Below, in pieces: positions 28,401-33,730 of a stretch of 64,000 nucleotides of DNA; within the stretch, counting starts at the first letter, position 1, and every line of letters starts with the position of its first letter. The notes beneath the pieces are model-generated. The model saw nothing but the letters and a program-made list of their open reading frames with translations. It was not told where the DNA came from and did not search any database. Both the position numbers and the translations under genes were made by a program. The stretch lies in assembly GCA_037951105.1 (NCBI GenBank), contig JBAMJV010008508.1, forward strand, positions 27,827 to 91,826, given 5' to 3'. The DNA comes from Echinarachnius parma. Taxonomy: Eukaryota; Echinodermata; Echinoidea; Clypeasteroida; Echinarachniidae.

Positions 28401-31400
28401 ATTTGGAGAAAAATTGGTAAATTCTCGAAGATAAAAAGGTACATCAAATGTGTTCTTTATCATGTTTATGAATATGAGCACATCTACAATGTATTGTAAA
28501 TGGTCCTGATAGGACCATTTACTGCTCACAGTGGTAAAAATCTACGGGACACAATTTAAACTACAAACAGAGAGAAAAGAACAGCATATCTAAAGTAAAA
28601 AATTGCATACCTAGATTGAAGCTGATTTTATGATTTATTGTACAAAATTTCATTTTCAAAATGATAAGTCATACTTACAAAAATCGTCATATAAGTTCCA
28701 TTTCTTTCTCTTTCTGCTCGATGTCCCATCGTAAACAAAGAAAGCCCGCCCGCAACATGCGGAGGCCGCTTATTATTGTCCAAAACAAGCCAACTCGCGA
28801 TCTGCAAGCATGCCCGCCGTATCCGATTTCGGATACGCCGTATCAGAATTCGGATACGCCGTGTCAGAATTCGGACACGGTAACACGTGTGGTGTGGGAA
28901 GCTTGCGTGAAATACATGACAGTCATCCAGATAGCAGCAACACTTTCGAGAGGGATCACGACTGAGATTTTCTCAGTCTTTTTATTTTCCAAAACTGCAG
29001 ATTTTCCATTTTTTTCGACATTTGAAGAATAATTTGGACCATTTTGGTAAGTTCATATAACACTTGTATCATTTTTAGGGCCAGTCATGATTGATTTTGT
29101 TGAATTTAAGATAAGAATTTTGTGTGAAATTTTGACAAACTTTTTTTGTACTGTCCCACATTGTTCCCGTATAGCGCAGCATTACAATGTAGTGTTGTGT
29201 GAATATGAGTTTATGCAGCTGCTCATATAATTTCCACTTTGATTTTATGCATCAATTGTTTGTTTTGTGCCGTCAAACTATTGGTGTCCGGCAATAGGAC
29301 TCGATACCATACAATGTCAATGTTCATGTCATGAATCATGATGTTCAGAATGATAATATTAATACATTTGATAAGATTTCATGTCTCATGATGTTCAAAC
29401 AAACAGAACTTGTTTTTGCCTGTACCAAAATAAAATGCAAAAATGATGTTCCTTGGCAGTTTTACGTTTTCGGTCATTATTTCTCTAATTCACATTCTGT
29501 CATTTCTAGGGCCGAATTCCGGGCATAATCGTGTATTAGGCCCCACCACTGCTATACTGTATGCATATAACCTAACCATAACCATAACTAAACCCTAACC
29601 CAAACCCTAACCCTAACCCTAATTTGGTGGCTATAGGTCAGATTAATGGCTATAGGTCAGATTGGCTATATCGTGGTTTAGTCCCCTGGGGACTCCAATT
29701 TTTACAGCACCAAACTTACGGCAATTTCGATGGATTTCTCGGTCTACTAATCTTGAATAGATTTCCTTTGTGTACGCTGCGAAACTCGCCTGAAAGCGGG
29801 GATTTCTTGGGTTTTCTTTCCACCACGCGTTTTCCCATAGAAACAATAATCACGGATGCGGACGAGTATCACAAGAGACATATAATTGCAAATTTTGTAA
29901 TCGCAATCAAAAACACATAAATCGCTTCCACAAATCAGTAGTAAAACCAAAAACTGTATAATATTTAGACAGTTCAATAATTCAACTCTCTTTTACTTAC
30001 TCGTGAAATTAGGCTCCGCCCTGTACAAACCTATGTAGCGCCTTCCATAGAGTTGTACATGGCGGAGCCTATATTCACGAGTAAGTAAAGAGAGTTGAAC
30101 TTCGCCAACTCTCTTTACTTACTCGTGAAATTAGGCTCCGCCCTGTATAAACCTATGGAGCGCCTTCCATAGAGTTGTACAGGGCGGAGCCTTCATTCAC
30201 GAGTAAGTAGAGAGAGTTGAACATTGATTTTCATAATTACTTGATGCAGTTTATTTCGGGTTCTTAGATGTTATTATTCTGACGAAATAAACCCAATCTC
30301 ATAAATATTTGGGTTCATTTCGTCAGAGGAGTTTAGGATTCATTGATTTCACGAGTAAGTAAAGAGAGTTGGCGAAGTTCAACTCTCTTTACTTACTCGT
30401 GAATATAGGCTCCGCCATGTACAACTCTATGGAAGGCGCTCCATAGGTTTGTACAGGTCGGAGCCTTATTTCACGAGTAAGTAAAGAGAGTTGAACATTG
30501 ACTTTCATAATTACTTGAAGCAGTTTATTTTGTTTGGACGGTTCTTTGATGTATTATTCTGACGAAATAAACCCAATCTTATAATTATTTGGGTTTATTT
30601 CGTCAGAGGAGATTAGGAATGGAAAATGTTACGAATTGTCGTTCTGACGAAATAAACCCAATATTCTCGAAATTTAATATTTGTTAGTTTGTGGAAGCAG
30701 ACACGCGACGCGCATCAGATCATATCGGCCGCAATTTGACTTGTCAGCTGGTAGGAAGGTGTCCGGTTCGAACTGTCCCCCGGAGCCTTATTTCACGATA
30801 ATGCCGGTCAGATTAATGGCTATAGGTCAGATTTAGTGGCTATAGGTCAGATTTAGTGGCTATAGTTGGCTACATAAGTGTATACAGTATAGCAGTGGTG
30901 GGGCCTAATACACGATATTGCCGAATTCCGTATGAATCATTAATAATACTAGTTTTAGTTATAGTTTGCAGTGTGCATGATACCTCAGTCATAATACAAG
31001 CCCCAGGCCCCAATCAGTCCACGTCTACATAAAAGATAGTAAATTAAATGTTGATGAACCGTACTGCGCAGCTTACTCCCCAGTATAAGTGGCTTGTTTA
31101 TGCTGCCGTCTACGTGATCGATATTGTGTACATTGCGATACAGGTGCTACAAACTGGCGTACTCTAAACAATATATCGCAGGCGGCATTTCGCAGTTCCA
31201 ATATCACTATGTAATACAGAGGTACATAAGAATGAGCGAAACACAGCAAGTATACAGCGGATGATTACATAGACCGAAGCGAAATTTTTCCTAAATTCCA
31301 GAAACTACAACATACGCCAGCATACGGTATATTTTATTAAAACGAAGAATTCTTTTTCAAAAGTATGAAAGTAAACAATTACTTACCTTTCTTTTGTTTG

Positions 31401-31504
31401 GAAGGCCATAGGTAGTACGTCAATGGAAATAGAACAAGCGCATAAAATGATACGAGGAAATAAAGAGACGTTCCACCAGATTCGTCATACTCAAATTTGG
31501 CCAT
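1194..31504 (-). CDS. SEC63: SEC63, ER translocon J-domain subunit (18 exons, C-terminus off window)
   Basis: SEC63 is an ER membrane protein whose lumenal J domain recruits BiP to the Sec61/Sec62 channel for post-translational import. Exons, in coding order, are 31504-31387, 26485-26380, 25323-25209, 24557-24442, 22822-22761, 20489-20431, 19758-19708, 17597-17489, 15908-15814, 14057-13925, 12740-12642, 12171-12029, 11231-11179, 9709-9615, 8569-8487, 5909-5820, 4821-4618 and 1255-1194. All junctions are GT-AG, and the frame is kept throughout for about 597 codons. Order: N-terminal TM1, TM2, lumenal J domain with HPD, TM3, the cytosolic Sec63/Brl domain, then Lys-rich and acidic segments. This follows human SEC63 (about 760 aa), so roughly the last 150 residues lie left of base 1 or in the damaged copies at 48-345. 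Introns are full of repeats. Identification by recalled family similarity is strong; exon borders are predictions. Confidence 0.93.
1573..1808. repeat. MITE with GCCCGGTCACATAT ends, copy 1
   Basis: It starts GCCCGGTCACATATCACCG and ends with the near-inverse CCGGTAATATGTGACTGG. It contains TGCGTTTCTTGTCC and TCGCAAATTTTCTA. The same element is at 38818-39052, in PRKN intron 5. Confidence 0.7.
2344..2940 (+). pseudogene. Crypton/DUF3504-like tyrosine recombinase fragment
   Basis: From ATG 2344 the frame encodes MAATHVRFELFDEDEMDKFL, then RQLKFSLKVIQDYC, LDQVLGRLYAGVKSRNGE and SYSKKSLQALRY. This is the N-terminal core-binding pattern of the KIAA1958/ZMYM-type Crypton-derived recombinases. At about 2613-2617 two extra bases shift the frame, giving a stop at 2636. 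In the other frame the family continues with IIKDTNFAKPGRVFKTVLRK, then further stops appear. The piece ends with HVELLWNCHGITYW before a GTAAGT-like site. No catalytic Arg/His/Tyr domain is visible, so it is a dead 5' fragment. Confidence 0.65.
3048..3172. repeat. Imperfect hairpin with GGCGATGGCA arms
   Basis: GGCGATGGCAAACTATCACTTCC at 3049 pairs imperfectly with the inverse ending TGCCATCGCC near 3168, with an inner CTTTCC/GGAAAG stem. It lies just downstream of the recombinase fragment. Confidence 0.55.
3537..4380. repeat. Dispersed element with TTATGCCTCCG inverted ends and GGAC microsatellite
   Basis: Ends are TTATGCCTCCGC near 3576 and GCGGAGGCATAA at 4369-4380, preceded by a GATTGCGCGCAATC hairpin. 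The body has tandem units of about 150 bp, each with GTGACCTTGACC followed by ACCAAGTTTGA and TTCTTGAGATATC. A pure (GGAC)n run covers 4228-4332. A second full copy lies at 14491-15520 and fragments at 22602-22720 and 41590-41690 (inverted). Frames through GGAC give repetitive VRPS peptides that are not genes. Confidence 0.8.
4618..4821 (-). CDS. SEC63: SEC63 exon 17: Lys-rich insert
   Basis: It encodes MASKNKPKVWEKQQKKKKVK, a Gly run, a second KPKPKKQQPKK block, then an acidic end. This corresponds to the Lys-rich region after the Sec63 domain. The open frame spans the whole 204 nt and the donor GTAAAG follows GCG. Two broken copies lie at about 4960-5121 and 5340-5394, and a copy of its 3' end at 4455-4500. 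Confidence 0.75.
4960..5394 (-). pseudogene. Two decayed copies of SEC63 exon 17
   Basis: The copy ending at 5121 keeps the TTTCATAG acceptor and the codons for DSPMASKNKPKVWEKQQKKK, but reaches TAG after a Gly run. The copy ending at 5394 keeps DSPMAT and VWEKQ, then TAG. CTG/TTG-type triplet runs and a C tract of about 50 bases (5274-5321) replace the second Lys-rich block. A fragment of the exon's 3' end is repeated at 4455-4500. Confidence 0.75.
5820..5909 (-). CDS. SEC63: SEC63 exon 16: acidic linker
   Basis: This 30-codon, phase 0/0 exon encodes IPSEDDVSSTAGMPALESRE. Sequence is weakly conserved in this part of the family. The call rests on splice signals, frame and position. Confidence 0.68.
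6200..7010. repeat. Repeat region with G- and C-tracts and GGCTAAAAGGGCC hairpin
   Basis: A G-tract at 6247 is followed by GGCTAAAAGGGCC and a C-tract. Two tandem copies of TCGGCAAyCGAAACTC with CGACTCCAAATTTG follow (6294, 6454). Another AAATCAGCCCC plus C-tract lies at 6968. A related fragment is at 11735-11815. No gene is seen from 5910 to 8486. Confidence 0.55.
7410..7545. repeat. (AATA)n microsatellite
   Basis: AAATAAATAAATA repeats with few interruptions. They generate meaningless Phe/Ile/Tyr-rich frames on the minus strand. Confidence 0.9.
7550..8105. repeat. Tandem 160-bp units ending in GGAC run and GCTCATCGGGCCC hairpin
   Basis: TTCAAAATTCTGTGTAGAAG with CCAGATAAAGCAAACCAAAT is repeated at about 7580, 7740 and, partly, 7890. 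A (GGAC)n run and GCTCATCGGGCCCTTCGGGCC...GATGAGC close the element. It resembles the 3537-4380 family in layout, not in sequence. Confidence 0.7.
8487..8569 (-). CDS. SEC63: SEC63 exon 15: last Sec63-domain beta segment
   Basis: It encodes HDDEDKATITAGAIVTAAIT, equivalent to DDEDSNNITVGSLVTV in vertebrates. Acceptor TTTCTAG, donor GTAAGT. Confidence 0.9.
9221..9551. mobile_element. MITE family A (GTGTTTCACAAAGATCC), copy 1
   Basis: The terminal inverted repeat is GGGGGTGTTTCACAAAGATC followed by CTAAGTTGAACTTAG. The right end is the exact inverse, ending CACCCCCCTG. The inside is an imperfect palindrome around CTCTATTATCAAGGAG. No coding capacity. No clear target duplication. Confidence 0.85.
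9615..9709 (-). CDS. SEC63: SEC63 exon 14
   Basis: It encodes LRHLDERQYQDVLNVCASLP then DADIKLE, matching the family's FLEDEKYEEVMAVLGSFP segment. The first codon is completed from exon 13. Confidence 0.88.
10756..11073. mobile_element. MITE family A, copy 2
   Basis: It has the same ends as the 9221 copy, CAGGGGGGTGTTTCACAAAG to CACCCCCCTG, in intron 13 of SEC63 just before exon 13. It is about 318 bp and non-coding. Confidence 0.85.
11179..11231 (-). CDS. SEC63: SEC63 exon 13
   Basis: It encodes RNIRSIGQFIRLKDTDKR. The position, phase 0 in and phase 2 out, fits the vertebrate segment KIKTIQDLVSLKESDR. The donor GTTTGT is weak. Confidence 0.8.
11278..11710. mobile_element. MITE family B, 5' half only
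   Basis: AAAGGATAGTTGAGTTTTGG through the AATTGTGGGGCCCCACAATT centre. After that the sequence changes to a GATCGGCCGCTCCGCGGCCG hairpin and a family 6200-type G/C tract. Confidence 0.7.
11930..12008 (-). pseudogene. Decayed copy of SEC63 exon 12 (3' half)
   Basis: It repeats TGACCTTTTTTGACTG, CAAAGCCCGAGTGTCTC and ATGAGGGGTGATTTACCCC, with an internal deletion of the TGAAGTGTGGAAGTTGC segment. It keeps the donor side and has no acceptor. Confidence 0.75.
12029..12171 (-). CDS. SEC63: SEC63 exon 12
   Basis: It encodes IEHIMKLSPMIIQATWDKSP and LMQLPHFTEETLR, matching the Sec63 domain. The donor is GTCAGT. A decayed copy of the 3' half with its donor lies at about 11930-12008. Confidence 0.9.
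12642..12740 (-). CDS. SEC63: SEC63 exon 11
   Basis: It encodes MVKKCPQLVQEMVNTAAQLI, a highly conserved Sec63-domain helix. Acceptor CATGTAG, donor GTAAGT. A tRNA-derived SINE begins immediately upstream in the gene's direction. Confidence 0.92.
12743..13127 (-). repeat. tRNA-derived SINE with TAT/ATT tail
   Basis: The head at 13127 on the minus strand has GTGGCACGATCGGATGG and the B-box GGGTTCAAACCC. The body contains ATTGCTGCTCTCTACCCAG and GGGTACC. The 3' end is GCGCTATATAAAAG followed by (TTA)n at 12778. Partial relatives of the body occur at 10385-10440, 19988-20022 and 38520-38590, and of the head at 32590-32660. Tails GCGC-TATAAA-(ATT)n occur at 3478, 12560, 41710 and 59110-59165. 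Confidence 0.75.
13430..13770 (-). pseudogene. Decayed copies of SEC63 exons 10 and 11
   Basis: 13675-13770 repeats the 3' two thirds of exon 10 (GATGAGCGTGGATCAA, TTTTGACGCTGTGTGGG) with an extra GACC that shifts the frame. 13438-13510 has CGACCATCTCTTGGA, as in exon 11, followed by TTTTGATGCTGTGTGGG as in exon 10, and so looks chimeric. Confidence 0.6.
13925..14057 (-). CDS. SEC63: SEC63 exon 10
   Basis: It encodes LVREFEINIKNKEKPFCFPY followed by SLIHAHLARSDHLPEPLDQ, matching the central Sec63 domain. Decayed copies lie at about 13675-13770 and, more weakly, 13430-13510. Confidence 0.9.
14491..15520. repeat. Second full copy of the TTATGCCTCCG/GGAC element
   Basis: It has the same GACTGCGCGCAGTC hairpin, TTATGCCTCCGC start, six tandem CCTGTGAC-TTGACC units, GGAC run (15409-15473) and GCGGAGGCATAA end as the 3537 copy. 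It lies in SEC63 intron 9. Confidence 0.85.
15540..15797. repeat. Copy of the CTGGTGGTCCCTTTTAA-ended repeat
   Basis: ATGGGTCTGCAGATGAAGAC, GCACTCGCAAATGTTTGG, TTGTTCTTTGCTCGGTGGTC and CCCTTTAA recur in the 54780-57760 region. It ends 16 bases from the exon 9 donor. Confidence 0.75.
15814..15908 (-). CDS. SEC63: SEC63 exon 9
   Basis: It encodes ILSGSFEFDKRHNSKVVVRP within the Sec63 domain. Donor GTGAGG. A TTAA-ended repeat (15540-15797) stops 16 bases beyond the donor side of this exon. Confidence 0.88.
16660..16860. repeat. Tandem copies of SEC63 exon 8 3' flank
   Basis: TCAGAGAA...CGTCC..TCCACACAATC occurs at 16667, 16770 and, beside the real exon, 17437. The 16770 copy also keeps CTGTTGTACTTAC, the exon 8 donor context. 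These are local segmental copies of one exon edge. Confidence 0.65.
17079..17426. mobile_element. MITE family A, copy 3: almost perfect 348-bp palindrome
   Basis: It shares the family A ends but with GATCTTAGCACTAAGATGG in the sub-terminal part. The two arms are nearly identical through the centre near 17252 (ATTCATGAAT-like), so the whole element can fold into one long hairpin. It sits close to SEC63 exon 8. Confidence 0.9.
17489..17597 (-). CDS. SEC63: SEC63 exon 8: start of cytosolic Sec63 domain
   Basis: It encodes GTWWYRSIRYTAVEIL, the hallmark post-TM3 motif. Acceptor TTACCAG, donor GTGAGT. A decayed copy of the 5' half lies at about 17716-17791. Copies of the 3' flank lie at about 16770-16855 and 16660-16720. 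A 348-bp palindrome ends only 63 bases from the donor side. Confidence 0.92.
17716..17791 (-). pseudogene. Decayed copy of SEC63 exon 8 (5' part)
   Basis: After a TTACCAG acceptor it reads GTWWYRPIRYTTEEILMDTP, then diverges before the donor. Splice acceptor and frame survive. No functional donor is evident. Confidence 0.8.
18231..19667. mobile_element. 1.44-kb element with GGCAACGCTCGAAATTA inverted ends
   Basis: TTAGGCAACGCTCGAAATTA on the left is matched by the inverse TAATTTCGAGCGTTGCC on the right. Next to each end is GGTGGCCCGrTCGGGCCAG. The inside has three diverged tandem units around CAGACTTTTAAyCTCAC. No long ORF. End fragments of the CTGGCCC..GGGCCAC family are spread at 22318-22555, 24932-25200, 25690-25870 and 48520-48600. 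Confidence 0.75.
19708..19758 (-). CDS. SEC63: SEC63 exon 7: TM3
   Basis: This 17-codon exon encodes VLAAYGLAFMVILPITV, the third membrane segment. It is in phase 0 at both ends and is flanked by TTCTCAG and GTAAGT. Confidence 0.88.
20431..20489 (-). CDS. SEC63: SEC63 exon 6: lumenal linker before TM3
   Basis: It encodes TQFGIALPAWIVDQNNSVW, nearly identical to the vertebrate linker. Acceptor TTTCCAG, donor GTATGT. Confidence 0.92.
20661..22281. mobile_element. MITE family A, copy 4, split by a 1.3-kb insertion
   Basis: The left end is at 20661 and the right arm reaches TTTCCATACTTTTTAA near 20910. The right terminus resumes at about 22228 with GTCAAACTTAGAGCTAAG and ends CACCCCCC at 22281. 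The interior (about 20912-22226) is unrelated, locally CpG-rich, and holds a short ORF. Confidence 0.7.
21781..21900 (-). other. Short 39-aa ORF in an inserted CpG-rich segment
   Basis: The frame opens MADDLNLDLSFEVEDELDE in a GAATGGCGG context and ends DNVVKS before TGA. I do not recognise it. The acidic N-terminus and CpG-rich surroundings look like a captured first exon or a transposon leader exon. A GTGAAAAT site overlaps the stop. Confidence 0.3.
22602..22720. repeat. Truncated GGAC-type element end
   Basis: ATATCGCGAGAACGAAAACC followed by GGACGGATGGACGG and ACGTACGTACGGACGG, then ATAATGCATCCGGCC. This is the right end of the 3537-type element. Confidence 0.7.
22761..22822 (-). CDS. 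SEC63: SEC63 exon 5: end of J domain
   Basis: It encodes LTDEESRRNWEEHGNPDG, the conserved segment closing the SEC63 J domain. Two decayed copies lie upstream in the gene's direction, at about 22960-23000 and 23310-23360. Confidence 0.92.
22960..23365 (-). pseudogene. Two decayed copies of SEC63 exon 5, one split by an insertion
   Basis: The first copy runs from about 22960 and is interrupted at 23006-23163, after which ACCTGTGAAAAGAAGGG (acceptor side) resumes. The second covers about 23310-23360 with a 3-bp loss in TCCTC-AGTTTC. The 180 bp of flanking intron (GTTCACAATAATGAATTC, ATATCTCTAGTCA) is duplicated with each copy. Confidence 0.85.
23006..23163. mobile_element. 158-bp MITE with TTAA target duplication
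   Basis: It is inserted at TTAA inside an exon 5 copy: left TTAA 23002-23005, right TTAA 23164-23167. The intact paralogue CATCTGTTAACCTGTG near 22815 is the empty site. Ends are AGGTAGTTC and GATGCCCT. Its body (GCGCCATCTTGCATACGCG) recurs at about 42302-42450. Confidence 0.85.
23483..24020. mobile_element. TA-flanked element with AACTGGGTTCC inverted ends and inner hairpin
   Basis: TA then AACTGGGTTCCAAAAGAAAC; right end GTTTCTTTTGGAACCCAGTT then TA. A second inverted pair inside (AAATCACAGAAACTGCTCGC near 23666 and its inverse near 23815) makes a nested foldback. It looks like a Tc1/mariner-type non-autonomous element. Confidence 0.8.
24442..24557 (-). CDS. SEC63: SEC63 exon 4: J-domain core with HPD
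   Basis: It encodes GATEAEIKRQYRKLSKQFHPDK, with the HPD tripeptide needed to stimulate BiP ATPase, then MFMRIAKAHA. The match to the DnaJ family is clear. The exon starts in phase 0 and ends in phase 2. Confidence 0.95.
25209..25323 (-). CDS. SEC63: SEC63 exon 3: TM2 and entry to J domain
   Basis: WIFLFIAWAVFILIAL is TM2, followed by EYDPFEILQVD, the first helix of the J domain. Acceptor CTACAG, donor GTAAGT. A decayed copy of the middle of this exon sits at about 25428-25500. Confidence 0.9.
25428..25500 (-). pseudogene. Decayed copy of SEC63 exon 3 (middle)
   Basis: It repeats TATGTGGTCCCTCTCTACCT, GATGCTTT-AGTGCTATTAAA and CCCAGGCAATAAATAGG, including TM2 codons. Neither exon end survives. 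Confidence 0.8.
25881..26319. mobile_element. Palindromic MITE with TATGTGACCT ends
   Basis: The left end TATGTGACCTCACACCACAA with AACGACCG matches the inverse right end CGGTCGTTTTGTGGTGTAAG with GTCACATA. It is about 440 bp, non-coding. Confidence 0.85.
26380..26485 (-). CDS. SEC63: SEC63 exon 2: cytosolic loop
   Basis: It encodes a basic, Cys-containing loop (RKACHCDPCEAKRAQIK) between TM1 and TM2. The acceptor is TTTTAG and the donor GTAAGA. It joins exon 1 in phase 1 and exon 3 in phase 2. A short echo of its 5' end lies at about 26566-26592. Confidence 0.85.
26520..26650. repeat. Local duplication including SEC63 exon 2 edge
   Basis: AATTTTTCAGGATCATCTAA with AACAAAATTAGG and TTCAAAATAATCAGTTG is repeated about 100 bp apart. 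The second copy keeps the exon 2 acceptor and about 17 exon bases. Confidence 0.7.
26853..27409. mobile_element. MITE family B (AGGGATAGTTGA ends), TTAA-flanked
   Basis: TTAA (26849-26852) then AGGGATAGTTGAATTTTG; at the other end CAAAACTCAACTATCCCT then TTAA (27410-27413). The centre has AATAATTGTGGGGTCCCCAC. The TTAA target duplication and lack of coding fit a piggyBac-type non-autonomous element. Confidence 0.8.
27738..27759. repeat. Poly(G) tract
   Basis: An uninterrupted run of about 22 G. Similar G or C runs occur throughout the window and are candidates for G-quadruplex or assembly-length errors. Confidence 0.9.
28496..28522. other. Perfect 11-bp stem hairpin
   Basis: GTAAATGGTCC, loop TGATA, GGACCATTTAC. 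No gene is nearby; it lies in SEC63 intron 1. Confidence 0.7.
28816..28878. repeat. Three tandem 21-bp self-complementary units
   Basis: Units GCCGTATCCGATTTCGGATA(C), GCCGTATCAGAATTCGGATA(C) and GCCGTGTCAGAATTCGGACA(C). Each unit is itself an inverted repeat. The third carries compensating changes (GTGTC/GACAC). Confidence 0.8.
29512..30935. mobile_element. 1.4-kb composite foldback element
   Basis: The outer inverted ends share CGTGTATTAGGCCCCACCAC and TGCTATACTGTAT (29530 and inverse 30880-30920). Inside lie four or more hairpins built on TTACTCGTGAA and AGGCTCCGCC with CTTCCATAGAGTTGTAC, three TCTGACGAAATAAACCCAA stems, a GGCTATAGGTCAGATT tandem at both ends, and a telomere-like tract. 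No long ORF. Confidence 0.7.
29573..29622. repeat. Interstitial telomere-like (CCCTAA)n tract
   Basis: Degenerate CCATAACCATAACTAAACCC becomes CCCTAACCCTAACCCTAA. (TTAGGG)n is the common metazoan telomere repeat. The tract is about 50 bp. Confidence 0.8.
31387..31504 (-). CDS. SEC63: SEC63 exon 1: start, lumenal tip and TM1
   Basis: The ATG opens MAKFEYDESGGTSLYF, like the start of vertebrate SEC63. A hydrophobic stretch ending in TYYLWP forms TM1. The exon ends in phase 1 before a GTAAGT donor. No other in-frame ATG fits better. Confidence 0.9.
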
Positions 31505-31539
31505 TTTGAATAGTAAACGTGTACATAACTATTCAAATG

Positions 31540-31547
31540 TGACGTGC
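31540..31547 (+). promoter_or_regulatory. TGACGTGC motif upstream of SEC63 ATG
   Basis: TGACGTG is the core of CRE and of the XBP1/ATF6 UPR element. It lies 36 bp upstream of the SEC63 start, probably in the 5' UTR or core promoter. One 8-mer match is weak evidence. Confidence 0.25.
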
Positions 31548-31609
31548 ATGTGTATTATGTGTGTGTGTAAACACCAGTAGTGTGTACTGTGTATAGTGTG
31601 TGTGTGGTA

Positions 31610-32856
31610 ATACCGGGGGGGGGGGGGGGGGGGGGGGGCGGTCATTTATCCCACAATGTACCAACATTTCCTTAAAATTGGGTGAACCATACTCCTCGAC
31701 CCTAATGCCATGGAATGCAAAGGATGGTTTGTTATCGTTTTTAACTTGATGTGTGATGTAATCCTATGCGTCACTCCCAGGCGGGGACGGGTGAAACATG
31801 TCCCCCCCCCCGGCCCCCCATCACATTTGAAAGTGGAGGGGATTGTCCCTCCCCCCCCCCCCCCCCCCCACTTTTCCATAAATGTATACATTATGTATAT
31901 TTGGTCATATAGATTGCACTACATATTGTATTTCTGTCTGAGGATATATATGCACCAAATCAATTGCACAATTTCAAGCCCAAAAGTGTGAAAGCTCCCT
32001 AGTGGCATGGGCGTTGGTCACGGGGGGATGGGGGGGGGGGATATATCCCCCCCCCCCCCCAATATTTCAGGTGGGGGGGGGGGGGGTGGCCTGTATTATT
32101 ATCCCCCCCCCCCCCCCAAAATATTTTGGGGGTTCAAAAATATATAATAACATTGAAATAAAAGAGCATTGCCCCCTCTCATTCATAATGTGAAAGTTGA
32201 TCATAATTATAGTCTTCTTTAAACCACATTTTGATAGCTTTGACAAAGCCCTCCTCATAACATGATGCTTGCAATGTGCACTTAATAATCTTCCGATTTC
32301 TAAACAGCTAAATCCAAAAGCTTTTGGGCCCCCTATCCCCCCCCCCCCCCCCCCCCCCAGTCATAAAAACCCGGGCACGCTGCTGGGTTGTCTTTTCGCT
32401 CCCTCGCAAAGATGGTCAAAATGATGAGTATCATCCGCACCCAAATTCGAGAAGAAATCGACGCCTATGCCTAGTGGCATACCCTCCCCCACTCGATCGC
32501 TTCGCTTTCTCGCAATGCCGCCCCCCCCCCCCCCCCCCCCCCCCCACTTTTGATAAGATGTTGACGCCCTGGAAGGAGGTTATTACAGTCTGGGATTATC
32601 CTTTATCATCACCATCCATAGGTTCATCATCGGGTTTGAACCCAGGCTGATTTGTTACCACCAGACCACAAAACCTCTGCTATTCATGAATGCAAATTGT
32701 ACATCATGCCCCCCCCCCCCCCATACAAAAAAATAATAATAACAATAAAAAATGAATAAATAAATAAAAAATAAAATACAAAATAAAAATTAAAATAAAT
32801 AAATAAATAAATAAAATAAATAAATAAAAAATAAAAAATAATGATAATAATCAATT

Positions 32857-32901
<45 letters not shown>

Positions 32902-32909
32902 ATCGATCG

Positions 32910-32967
<58 letters not shown>

Positions 32968-33060
32968 TTATCAATCGATACTACTATCAATCAATCAATC
33001 AATCAAAATGATAATAATAATTATGATATAAAATAAGTATGATCATTCAAAATGCCTCTT
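31610..33060. repeat. Spacer of G/C homopolymers and AT-rich microsatellites
   Basis: G or C runs lie at 31615, 31801, 31848, 32031, 32050, 32079, 32105, 32338, 32520 and 32709. A SINE-head fragment lies at about 32560-32665, (AAATAA)n at 32740-32840 and (ATCA)n at 32852-33004. Proline- or glycine-rich frames here are homopolymer artefacts. Confidence 0.8.
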
Positions 33061-33357
33061 ACAGATACACATGTGTCCCAATATTTTATGGAGAAAATAT
33101 AAAGACCTGACAAAATTGGTAACGAGGGAATAAATTATGGTATAAATAATTATACATACAAAAGTATAGGTGAAGCCCTTTCCGAGTCCGTTTTCTTCCA
33201 AAAAGAAAAGACAGATAATGGAGAGGGGTTCCCCCCCCCCCCTTGATGAAAAAAGGGCTGTTTTTGGGGGTTCAAACCCCCTCCCCCTTTACAAAATTTA
33301 AGTGGTCTCGACTCTCGAGGCCACTTTTTAGTGGTCTCGACCATCATAACCAATGGT

Positions 33358-33632
33358 CGTCACTGACACCCCCCCTCGAAAAATTTGCTGGACATCCCCC
33401 CTCGAAAAATCTTCAACCGACACCACCCCCTCCAAAAATCTTCACCGCCACCCCGCCCCTCGAAAAATCTTCACCGACACCCCCCTCGAAAAATCCTCAC
33501 CGATACCCCCCCTCGAAAATTCTTCACCGACACACCCCCCTCGAAAAATTTTCACCGACACCCCCCCCTCGAAAATTTTGGTCGACGAAATAAGCCCCCC
33601 CCCCCCCTTGAAATAATCCTTGGTACGCCACT
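33358..33632. repeat. Tandem CCCTCGAAAAAT(C/T)TTCACCGACA units
   Basis: About nine units of 27-30 bp, each CCCCCCTCGAAAAATCTTCA plus CCGACA, end at CCTTGGTACGCCACTG. The inverse of that end resembles AGTGGCATACCCAGGAT at 62116, where another tandem array begins. The two arrays are probably one element family. Confidence 0.75.
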
Positions 33633-33730
33633 GATTGTGGCCCCTCTTGTTTATTTTGTGAAAGTTGTAAACCACTTCTTGGCAAAATAAAGACTGCTTT
33701 TTTTGGATAGATCTGTGGAAAGAAACATCC

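Noticed and set aside
29573-29622. Chromosome end
   Set aside because: The tract is short, degenerate, internal to a repeat and flanked by genes on both sides.
31646-33690. Proline- and glycine-rich frames
   Set aside because: They are translations of G/C homopolymers and the CCCTCGAAAAAT tandem array.
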